Shown: in pieces, positions 33,122 to 43,997 of the stretch
Position numbering within the stretch: the first letter of the stretch is position 1
Layout of the letters: every line of letters begins with the position of its first letter
Assembly: GCA_013054445.1 (NCBI GenBank)
Contig: JAAMPI010000075.1
Coordinates: forward strand, 1 to 64,000
Reading direction: 5' to 3'
Origin: Cudoniella acicularis
Lineage: Eukaryota; Ascomycota; Leotiomycetes; Helotiales; Helotiaceae
DNA: 64,000 nucleotides
The notes under the pieces: generated by a model
The model's database searches: none
What the model was told of the DNA's origin: nothing
What the model saw: only the letters and a program-made list of their open reading frames with translations
Translations under genes and position numbers: made by a program

Positions 33122-34461
33122 GTTTTGGAAATGGGTAAGTTGGATAGACTATTTGTGAATTATTGTGGGAAGTTGGGTGTCGGTTGCTAACTTATGTATA
33201 GAAAAGAGAAATGGAGGTAGAAGAAGGCGAGGTAGTGTGGTGGGGATGTAGCTGGGTTGTAGGATTCGTAATTTGGGCTGGGGGCATTGATTGGAGGTAA
33301 GCTTGGATGAATGAGGAAGATTTTGGGTGATAACCACTGAGAGAAAAGTGCATGCGTTAGCCAGGAGGCTCTAAATATACGTTCCTGCTTCCAATAACTA
33401 TCTCCCTTGTCTTTAAACCCCTCATCTCTACTTTTCCCCGAATTGCTTTCACTGCCTTCTTTAAACAACCCACCATAGAGAAAACAAGCAAATTCAATGG
33501 GTAGACTCCTACCAGAGAGATGAGAAGACCTTAATCAACTAAGGATTTATGTTACTAACCTCTCTAGAGGATTTTACTTGTAAAACGATCAGCAAATACC
33601 TCAAACGCTACTCGAAATAAATTTAACACCTGAATTGCCACTTTAGCAAGGGTAGTATAATTCAAAACACTAGCGAGGTGGTCCCTTGGGTCTCTTATAA
33701 TCTTAAATTACTCATAGCCTCATAGCAACTGCGATATTTAGGGTTTAAAGTACATATTTGGGTTTCATCCGAAAGAGTCCTTCTACGAACCTTTTGACAC
33801 CTATGAAACAGATACATCAGCCAAGGTGGCATGTAAAACGGTATCACGGGTATCAATATCATTTTCATTGGCATTAGAGGTGTTTGCTGCAAAAAGATAG
33901 TTGTTTGTGACAAATTTGTTGAGTTTAATACTTCCTGGGTTGTTGAAGCCGACGAAAATTTTTGTTTTTCATGGTTATCTAGCACTTGCCACGAAGCAAC
34001 CGCTTTGCTATCATTGTTCTCAGCATTCTCTTAGCAATCCCAACTGCAACCAGTCTCTCCTAACACTTTACTGTCACTATCGAAACAACCTACCGAAAAG
34101 ATCCTCACTAACCTATTTTACAATGGATTGCATTTTTTTTTGTTTCGGTATTTTTACATATTTCCACTGGCTAGGCATTTTCTGACGCGCGATATTCATT
34201 TCACAGCTGATCTGTACTTGATATGCAACCCTTGAAAACTTAGAAAGTGCGATATGAATTTTAATTTTTTTACAGAAGCCAAGTATGCTCCATGAATTAT
34301 TGGAGAGATGGAGCCAAAAAAAGGGGAAGGTGAATTTATGCCAAAACCCGTGGCCCGCTTGGTGAAACCTCTCCAAACACTTGAAAACACTTAAATAGCC
34401 ACCAACTGAAAATAACAGGCAAAAGGCTAGAATAAACACTATATGATGGTTTTTAATTAAA
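33122..34461. other. AT-rich intergenic sequence left of the inverted-repeat element
   Basis: No credible gene. Sequence is AT-rich with short unsupported frames. It contains one copy of a short dispersed repeat (34373-34412, annotated separately). Confidence 0.5.
34373..34412 (+). repeat. Short dispersed repeat, copy 1
   Basis: The segment CCAAACACTTGAAAACACTT followed by AAATAGCCACCAACTGAAAA matches copies at 46880-46919 and about 48192-48232 with only scattered changes. The bases just upstream (GGCCCGCTTGG) also resemble those upstream of the third copy (GGCCGCTTCG), so the family probably extends to the left. Confidence 0.55.
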
Positions 34462-35114
34462 GAGCCTGCTGACAAAAGTCTGGGTTTTTAGCGTATATAA
34501 CATACGCTGTATCAATTTAATGGCTATTCTTCCCCTAACTAGGAACGTCACTTCGTCTGACCAGAGAACCTTAAGCTATTCGGCAGTCCCGAATATATAC
34601 GTAATAACCCACAGGAGCCGACCTGTAACTTGTGCGGGTATAAGGAAGGGCTTCTAGCAGGCTACGCAGCGAAAATAACCCCGCTACTTCAGCCTACGCT
34701 CTAAAGTCTTGACAGAGCATTATAAATCGAGTTCATCGTGTAGGTGAGTATAGTTAAGGATTCGGTTATTCCAGGATTCGGAAGGATATTTGATAATCTC
34801 GTTGACCTAGTGATCTGTTAGAAGAGAGGGTCTGCTAGTGCGTGAAATATGGGCGCGTTCTGGGGCCTCGTACGAGAGGATATGGGTGATTGTTGATTTG
34901 CTCAACTTATAGTGAGCTATAAGAGCCTTAATCGGTATCTTTGCAAAGCCATAGAGTTGGCGTATCGCTTCCTTGTGCTTTATAGCAATTTGCTCACTTG
35001 GAAGGTGGTTAAATTCAAAAGGTGGGGGAGGGGGTTGCTGGTGGCATTTTTAATAAATTAGTGAAGGTTAGTGGGGTTGACTCGTTAAAAACCCAGACTT
35101 TTGTCAGCAGGCTC
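34462..35114. mobile_element. 653-bp element with perfect 29-bp terminal inverted repeats, Tc1/mariner-like remnant
   Basis: The left end (34462-34490, starting GAGCCTGCTGACAAAAGTCT) is the exact reverse complement of 35086-35114. On the minus strand inside, one frame reads LWSDEVTFLVRGR, resembling the WSDE motif around a catalytic Asp of Tc1/mariner-type transposases, but the frame is broken by a stop just before it. Flanking bases do not give a clear TA duplication. The element is too short for a full transposase (usually >1.2 kb), so it is an internally deleted, non-autonomous copy. Perfect ends with a decayed centre suggest the ends are either recent or under amplification. Confidence 0.8.
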
Positions 35115-38100
35115 GTAATATGTAGTTTCGAAAATATCTCGCAATAGCATGTTGTTTGTTCTTTGAAGTGTTGTCGGTTAACTTAGGAGCAAAGACTGTT
35201 GAATATTCGAAGAAATAAAAATAAACACGCTTTATTTATACCTCCACCTCCTAATTTTCTTGAAACAAAAGTCTCTTTTGTTCAGATTAGCACAATCTCA
35301 CTGACAACTTTTATGTCAACTAAGCTATCTTTCCCATCTGCTCTAACTTCATTCAGGAGCACTAAGCATCTTCTCCAGAGATTTCGTGCATATCTGCACC
35401 ACTATCCGGCTCTTGGAGCTCTCAATCAGAGTTGAAATTTAAAGAAACAGAAGAATTTGTATATAAAGCTTATATTTTTCGATTGTTCTGATCTTCGACC
35501 TTTGTTCAATTCTCGCCAATCCCCAATCCCACTACATCGCAAGTTCGCAACTTCGACCTATGGGTTCTCTCTCCATCTCCTAGATCTTTTGTCATAACTT
35601 GAACATCTAAAACACAAAGTTATCAAGAATTAATAGTTTTCTTTGTTTGCCCGATGTTTATACTGATTTTTAATAGGAGAAGGGCACTTGGGTTGTTCGA
35701 GTAAAGAGGCACGAACAGTTTGAGTGCTTTTAAATTCACGAGGTGTACATCCATAGAGTGTCTACTGGGATGGAAGTGCTATGATGTATAATAGAAATCT
35801 GGTGTGTAAAAAACAAAACCCCAGGGTTGTTTAGTAAATAATTTCCTGAGGGGTTGTTTGTCGCACAGGGATATACATACTACATATGAACCTATTTTTA
35901 GGTGACTGAATTATAGATATCACCGTAGTAACAACTTCCTACTTGAAAGTATCTCCTTTCTATCCCTGAAACTTCACAGGTACTTATACAACCTTCTCGG
36001 TAGCTTCTCCTGTGTTAAAATCTTCCTCACAGCGAAGGAGATCCGATTCGAAAGCCCAAAAATCATCCGGTAGAAGACGGGAAACACTTGAATGCCAAAA
36101 CTCAGACTCACACATCTTCTAACACGCAGTTGTCCCACATCAACTTCCGGCTATCGTTTTAAACCCTTCTCCAGTAATACACTAATATCCGTTTATAGAT
36201 CAAGCTAGGGGCATAAATATACCCGGGAGAGAAATGCGAAGTAGAAGGGATTATAAAAGCGAAGATGTAGTCGGAAAGAATTTGTATCACGGAACCTTCA
36301 TAATTATCTAGAGGCTCCGAATTGTAAAACAAATTTGAAGCATACCGTATTTATGAAACGTAACTTCTGGGTATTATTCGCCCACAAAGTTGGTGCTCGC
36401 TCACTCAAACCGATTTAGATTCCCTACTATAACGCTATTCAAAGCCCGGATATAATATTTCATAGGATTAAACAATAATATTCTCGTCTGCATCTTAGAT
36501 TTTGTGCTGGTGGTAATTTTCCAAACTGTTCCCTAAAGACCGATATGCCGGCCCGTTACTATAACAAGTAAGAGAAGCTCGCTGTCATCGAATTGTTCTA
36601 AAAGGGTAAATTGATTAACAAAAATCAAACTTCAGTACATAGGTACCGGAAGCCCCCAGCAGGTTGGACTTTTTACGCCTTGCCATAGCTAAGCATTCCT
36701 ACGTTTACTCAGAAAATTGGGTCAATGTTCTCGCCGCGTGTAAATATCTGTCCTACTGTGAGTGTCTCTCCCTAAATAAGTGTTCTCTATTCGCTTTTGA
36801 AGTCTTAAGTCACGTAATCAAAACCCGTTTGTATAACAAATTATCAATAGATGTATTAATGTGAACTTCTGAGCTGAGGTGCGAATAGACAACCGGGCCT
36901 GTCGAGCACCTACGGTTGAAGTGAACTCGAATTCAAGGCAAATGTCGGCATAATAGGTAATCTTGTCAAAGAATAACTATTATGTCATCCTCTGAGGCCA
37001 ACTAGAACACTAAAACCCCATCATATGAGAAAATTGTTCAATTGTCCAATCAGACCAATCCGAAATCCTCGGTCTCCGTTAATTACACAAGTACGTGTGT
37101 TATTATAGGTACTTCTGACATAAGCTCTACCTCTAACCAGGATCTGCCACTTTTCGAGACTTGTCATCCTCTCTCATTTCTCAATCAGCAATGATTCAGC
37201 AAGGCGCATCAGAAAGGCTGACAGCCTGGGAACGAATGCGGGGGATAGGCTGCTACACAAACATATGAGTCCTAGCGGATTGGTGCGCATTTCTGGTCGC
37301 CGAAATCCAACAAGAACCCCGCGCATAGGAAAGATGATAGGGTAAGGCTGATCGTAGAGCTCTTGAGAAACTTGCTTACAACGTTACATCAGAAGCTCTG
37401 AGAGAAGGCAACAGCTCACTGTTGCGAATAGCATGCTGCTTGCAACCGGCACTGAGTTGGGACGAACACAACCCCGAGTGGACGGGTCGGGTTGGAGAGC
37501 CGGAACCAACAACCGACAATACGGCCACTGGGTAAAGGAGGGATATTCCGAGTCCAAGGGAGTGGGAGGCTTATTGGTAATGCACCGCGTGGTAATATGA
37601 AACTCATAGGTTACCAATATTTCGTCTGACGGTCAGATTTGGAATGACCTTGGCGTTGGTATATTCGGAATCTCCGAGACAGCGCACTGGGTAGTCGGTT
37701 TGTTGGTTTCCAGGCAAGCATCTAATTAGCTGTTCATGATGCTTCCAAATAACTGCCAGACCCGGATATCCCTTAGACTACAAGGTTGGAGAAGAGCGCT
37801 GGACAATTTGTATACTGCCGGAAATTGCTGTTGGTTGGTTTCTGGTTTTCAAGTAAGAGGGAGCTAAATAGGTGCCTCTAGAGGCAAACGCCTAAGTTAC
37901 CCTGTGTGAGTCTGCTTGGAGACGAACAAGGAGCTGCATCGGAATTTCAAATAATAGTATTTTGAAAATCCGGTAACAATTGACGAGAATTGATGAGAAG
38001 ACAAGACAAAGGGACAACGGGAAAGCAGCGTCGCAGATGATTGCAAAAGATGGATCAAAACTGGCAAAGGTAGTCAAATCCACTAGGTTCCAATAGCTTG

Positions 38101-40999
38101 GTTGTGCCGTCGCTAGAAATGAAAACGGCATCATTCGGATGCCTCCTAGCCACCACGTGGCCAAGAAGGCTGATCCTGCGAACCACAAACAGCAACGCTT
38201 GATTTACTGGGTGTAGGTCCAGTTTGTTTGGTCGAGAAGCTGTTCTTGACCGTCTTTGGAATGGCACCAACATCCAGGAAAATGGGGTAAAATTGAGGCG
38301 TGCATTTCGGTTAGCCTCCCAATTCGCCCCTATTTTAAAACTCGTTGGAGCTGGGCCGTAATGTGGCTGGCCAATGCATCGACAAGTTCGCGCTATCGAT
38401 GCTCCACATCTCTTTAAAATCAGTAGGAACATGCATTTTAGGACGAATGAGATATCATACGATGCTATAAAGGTTCAAGAGGGCGTTTGCACTTGCACCC
38501 ATGGTATAGAAGAGAGTTTTTAATTTATTTTATATGTACCCGAGAAAACTAAAACCTGAATCTTTGACGCGAGGAGCTCGTCAAATTATAACTGAAGCTT
38601 AGCCAATAGAAGCCGATAACTTTATACAACAAGCCTGATGGCACCAAAAATTCTCGAGATTGAGATCGGGTGGGTCGCAAGATGCGATGCCACCAATAGC
38701 TGAGAGTCTAACCAGAGAATCCAACTCTGTTTCTCCACATGAAAATATTGAAATGCAACAGCACATGAAAAGGAAATTATTATCCCCTTGTGAATAAGAT
38801 GATTAAAGCCGTTGCCCAGCGTCAATTTCGTTGGTAGGTTCTAAATCTATTGCAAATCACGTAAATGTCACACAGAGGCTTTGACATTGGATGGGATGAG
38901 TGTGATGAGATTAAGCATCTGCATCGCCACAGAGGAAACCATTGTTTAAGCTTCTATGCCTCCATAGATGAGATGAAGAGGGAAGTTTGACCCGTGGGAT
39001 TGTATCACAGACATGAATAGATGCTTGTACCCACACATCGCTTTTCTACCCCTGTGAGGAGGCTTGCTCCAAACTTGGCGCTTCAATGGGTAAACTTCAA
39101 GCGCCATCCCACTGCATGGTCTCCGCGCCAGGCGAATGTTATGACGTCTCTATCACATCTGGATTTTGTCTTGGATGAGATCTACCTGCAGACAACACTG
39201 TAATTGAAGCACCCTAGAGCCGCTGAATACCTCCGGTTGAGCCCACTGGAAGACTGAGATGATCTCCGACGATGCAGCGGTTAAGATGATTGTGGAGAGC
39301 GAGACGCTTTGTCTGTCTTCTTCTGCATATCATCCAGAGCCGCGACGCAGGAACGAAAGCTAATCGAAGCTTAATCCTCACTTTGAATGGTCAAATAATT
39401 CCTTTCGGCGGCGAGGATGCAGGTCCGACGTTGGAGACCGCCCTAGATGGTGTAGAGGGAAGTGGTCTGAATGGAGGGAGACTTTTAAGAACGAGAGGAG
39501 GCGGTGGCAGCTCGCGAGCGTTTAAAGAAGAAAGGGGAAGGTTAAGGGCGCTTCCAGAGCGGCTGGGAGGAGTACCGGTAGGGTGATGATTGGCATTTTG
39601 AAAACCCTATTTGTGAGTAGGCCCGTGCTGTGGACCATGAGTATTTCGAGGAATCGAGGGATGCAGCTTTCTTTCTGAACCAAAAAGGCTTGAGGTCGTA
39701 CCGGTAGGTAATTATTCAGAAGTCGCATTAAGCTTCTTCACTTTAAGAACCCCAACACGTGAGCCGAAAGAGTGTTCGTGAGGCCACGAATAGACAAAGC
39801 TCCGCTTCTGAACGAGTTGTGCTGGGTGATTGGTCAGGATTTTCCCCCTTTTAGTCCCGAGTCCAATTTTTACGGAGGTACTTTGCAGCATGAAACGAAC
39901 ACTCACCGACCTTCACCCAACGCTCCGTCAGCCGGCAATCTCGAGTCATAATGGGCCTGAAGTATAGGTCTTGGCGGCTAAAGCACAGGCTCACCAGACC
40001 ACCAGGACCTCAAGCCATCCGCATACTTGCTGCAGGTGAAATTCAGAAGCAGATAATTTATTGGTCGAATTTCCAACAAGCCGCACACCTTCTCCCACCT
40101 GTTCCCTATCTTTTCACCAAGGGATCAAAATATGTGTATGGTATTCAGGGCGTGATCTGTAATGCGGTGCAGAGGCACAGCGATTCCCGCAGTCGAGAGC
40201 ACTGATCTTTTCGGATGAGCCTGTGAAACAGACTGGTGCGGGGAGCCGTCGAGGGGCAGCTCTGGAGCATTCCGACCATCACGCCGCGCTTATCCTTCAC
40301 GAATACTTCACTGATGCGCACACTAGGCCAATTTGTTCTGCTATGGCTGCAATATTCTTATAGCTGTCAGTTGAGCAATAGCAGTTATCAAGCACAAGTA
40401 GTTTTAGCATGAGGCATGCAAAACTGAACTACCTATGAGTGGTGAAGATTTCCAGAAACCGGTATCCAATCTGTCAAATCGTCGATCATGAGCGCGCTAT
40501 GGCATCTGCCGGCAGTATTACGATCCGCTCTTACCACTACGGAGGATAGCTCATCCATCCACTATGATGTGACATGCTTTTCAAACGCTGGATGGACGAG
40601 CACAATGACGGAGCGTTTGTAAATGTTGTTTGTCATGAGTCGCCTGTCTTCTGGGTTAAAATGAGGCATGGAGGTTGACTTGTAGCCCTTGCAATTGGGA
40701 CTGGCCGTACGCGTTGTCGTGGTGCTGCGCTTCAAGAAGACGCCTCTCGGCAAAGTGACGCTGTAAGCCGCGATGTCGCTCGCGTTTTCCCATTGCTAAT
40801 TGCAGCTCCAAATAGCACTCGATCATCTTCAGCCTTTCTGTGCAGCATTTATTGCGTCCTCTTCAATGCGACCGAAGTGTTGAACCGACGTTCACCACCT
40901 CTCGATCCTCCGTGCTTCATTGCTTCGTGATCGGAGATCCTTACATGTCTATTCTTGTCGCTAATCCCTGTTTCTGATCCCCTCGGAATATTGTTTCAT
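35115..40999. other. Gene-poor AT-rich to mixed sequence
   Basis: No credible protein gene in nearly 5.9 kb. Frames such as 35199-35435, 36664-36864, 38055-38432 and 39951-40205 lack domains, signals and splice partners. At 36545 a plus-strand frame reads MPARYYNK, stop, EKLAVIELF, stop, KGKLINKNQTS, resembling a coding remnant with two CAA/CAG-to-TAA type stops. The interval from about 37.1 kb on is less AT-rich but still featureless. Confidence 0.45.
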
Positions 41000-43997
41000 G
41001 GAGACGCAGCCGGGCTCGCTGGGTGCAAGGGGGACTTGACATCCATCCATCCCACATCATCATGTTCGGGCATCGACTCGGGTTGCCCATTCTTGAATCT
41101 TCATGCGCGTTGAACACAAAATTTACAAGGATGGAAGCGGCAGGAGTCGTCTGTACGATCAAAGTTCCACGGCGTGCCGCGGTTGTATTCGATGTGCTAA
41201 ATTGCATACTTTGATACCTTTACCCTGGGCAACGATTGACAGTAGTGGGGAGGTCTCAACCTGGCCGCTTCTTCGGAAAGGCTCGACTGGCTGTGAGGAA
41301 CGCTCAGGGCTTTCGCGGTGTGCTATCGACGACAGGAGGCAAGAACACAGCCTCTTGAGCGCTGCTGTATGTGCGGCGCCTGTCGCGAGTGACGAGCTGT
41401 GGGTGGCGGGTGGAGGGGAAGCCTTGGAAGAAGAGGGGTTCGTACATGTATGGTACTGTCCTGTGCTTCATGGTGTGAGGATGTGGGTGTGAATGTGAAT
41501 GTGTGTGCGAGTGTGATGAGGGCGAAGTCCCGTAGCAGAGATGTGTGTTTGCGGTTGCGGACTCGCAGCAGCGCAACGCACTCCTCGTGAAGTCGGTCTC
41601 GAGTGAGTGAAGCTTGCCTAATCGAGATAACCGCCGACACAGCGGCAACCAATGGGGCGGCAGAGCAGGGGTATATCGCGGGCGCGGTAGTACGCCAAAG
41701 TGTGATGCAGTCCAACCCAGCAGCCAGCCGCTCAACTCGGAGTGGTTGAGAGCAGCAGGCCAGCAGACGACTCGCAGAGTCGCAGACGCACTTGGAGACA
41801 CAGGCACGACGGGTTCGGGTGACGGCCGCAGAGGAGGAGGAGGGGTGGGCATGGAGCATTGGAACCTAGCTGTCGCCCACAGAATCACAGCAACAGCGAC
41901 CACACCACGCGCGGGTGCTGCAGCTTCTGGACACTAGACACTGTCTTCAAGGCCGGCCGGCGACTGACTACGGCCAACACCACGCTGTGCGAGCGTCCTC
42001 GAGCCCTGATCTGCCGGCGCGAGCAGCCTGGACTTTGCTGAACCCTAGGGGAACTCTGGCAGCCCTCCCTCCCCATCTTGCCGACGAGCCCGGAAACATG
42101 CCATATGCATCTCATCTCACGCTGCTTGAAAAACAATCGCTGCGTGCTGCTCTGCTCAGCACCATCACACCCGCCGCCCCTCCGTGCCCCAGACCGGTTG
42201 AGGCCCTCGCAGATTGCCATGTGCGAATAACGCCTCGCCGTCAGTCCTTCAGGGCGCTGGCAGCATGTTGTGGTGTTGTTGCTCTTTCTGGTGATGCTGG
42301 TGCTAGAGGTGGTGCTGATGCCGATGCTGATGCTGATGCTGCCTGTTGCTGCTGCTGTTACTGCCGCGAGGAGGCTCTCAGCAGCTCGCTCTGTGGGCTC
42401 CGCTCAAGGCGACCAGCGCCAGCTCCCCCGCCAGCCAAGCGACTCAGCACACACTAGGGCCTCCATAGGCACAAGCTCCACGCCCGTACCGCACCCGTCA
42501 CAGCGACAGCGACTGGGCCGCGATTAAATAAAGCAGGCTAGCGTCTGACGCACTCGAGAGGCCGCAAGCTGAGCCAGCTCAGGGCTCTTAGCGACGTGTG
42601 GTCCCGCAATAGGCGCGCGATATGGTTCCGCCTTAAAAAGCCACCGGACCCCATGACGAACTCCGGACAGGCCCAGCGTCAATATATTGGCAGAGGGCGC
42701 CCCAACGGCCGAGTGATTCTTTGCGTCGTCCGCTACCACCCAGCTGGGTCTCAACACTTGCCATTCCTTTGCCTGCAGTTGTGCTATTTTCTCTCCAGTC
42801 TCGACCCGACCAGTCAGTCCCATTGTCCTGCAGAACACTGTATCCGTACCCACACGCGCATCTGGGAAGCAGGAGGCAGAAAGCAGAAAGCAGAAAGCAG
42901 GAAACACTCACCGATCGATCGACCGGGAGCTGGCCGTGAATCCGTTTCTGCCGCGTTGTTTGAGCAGCCGAAGAAGAAAGGCGAGGGGGTAGAAAAGAGA
43001 ATCCAGGAATATTCGATTTGACCGGTTTCACTTCCCTCTCCTAAATTTATCGCGGCTGAGCCACGTGAACGACCGAGTGAATGAGTGGCTAGACGACCCA
43101 TTGAGAACCACGAGCAGCAATTTCGAGACCGATCTTCGTTGTTTCTGTTATTTTGGAGAAGGCAAAAACTGACCGCCCCGAGAAATCCGTGGATCTTTGG
43201 TCGCCAATGCAGATATCCTGACGTCCGATATTCGCGTTACGCAAGGTCAGCTTATTTCGCAAAATTTCGCGAAATCTCGCGCAACACCGCCGCGCACAGG
43301 AAAGTAGACTCACCGGTCAATTGGGGAAGAAAAGATTGCCAGAACTTGTCTTGTGCTTTTCGAAAGGTAAAGAGAAGGCTTAGTTGTAGAACCGTGTGGA
43401 GGGAACTCTCTGGAGCCAAGATTGCCGCGACGACCCACGAGATAGACGCAGGGAAGCGAGAAAGCGAAAAGGGTTTTTTGGTATCAGAGCGTATCCCTTG
43501 GGATTGAGCGCGCGAGGAAGGAATTGTCGGAAAAAAGGAGACAGGACGGAGGAGAGGAGAGGAGAGGAACGGAGGGGAATTGAATCTTTGATTTTGGAAC
43601 GGAAGGCGCTCGTCGAGAAAATCAACCGAGGCACCCAAATTCATCAACACCACAATTCCATCTAGAATTTGGTTGACCCTTTCACGGCCAGTAGCAAGAC
43701 AAAAAGCCTGGCAACCCGCTAAAGATCGCCTCACCGTCTCGTCGAAGCAGACCTGCAACCTGCTACCTGTTGTCAGGACTCGTCACCTGACTGGACTCCC
43801 CTCATCGCACGATTGATTCAGTACCTGTCGGAAAGCTGGCGGAAGCACGAACTCTCGTTCAGCTGGACTTTGCGCGTGTGCATCCAGGAACGTCGCCGTT
43901 TTCCTTGAGGGTGCCAGATAAGACGGCTCCGCGAACGTCGCCAGCGCGCCAGGACTTGGTAAGTCTGGCCCGAGAAATCTTGGGCAGCGCAGGCTCT
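41000..43997. promoter_or_regulatory. GC-rich, microsatellite-bearing upstream region and probable long 5' leader of the fusion gene
   Basis: This 3-kb stretch has many long overlapping frames on both strands with simple-sequence composition, as expected from GC-rich non-coding DNA. It contains a GATGCTGATGCT/GCTGCTG-type trinucleotide tract (about 42290-42360), a heptamer tandem (GCAGAAA, about 42868-42900), GTGTGAATGTGAATGTGTGT-like sequence (41485-41515) and GAGGAGAGGAGAGGAG (43550-43570). The last several hundred bases before 43998 are likely promoter and 5' UTR of the Zn2Cys6/acetyltransferase gene; no uORF can be singled out. Confidence 0.45.

Noticed and set aside
41304..42457. Long frames on both strands (199 codons minus, 180 codons plus)
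   Set aside because: Overlapping frames in GC-rich simple sequence, with poly-Cys and Ala-Asp repeats from a microsatellite and no domain or splice logic.
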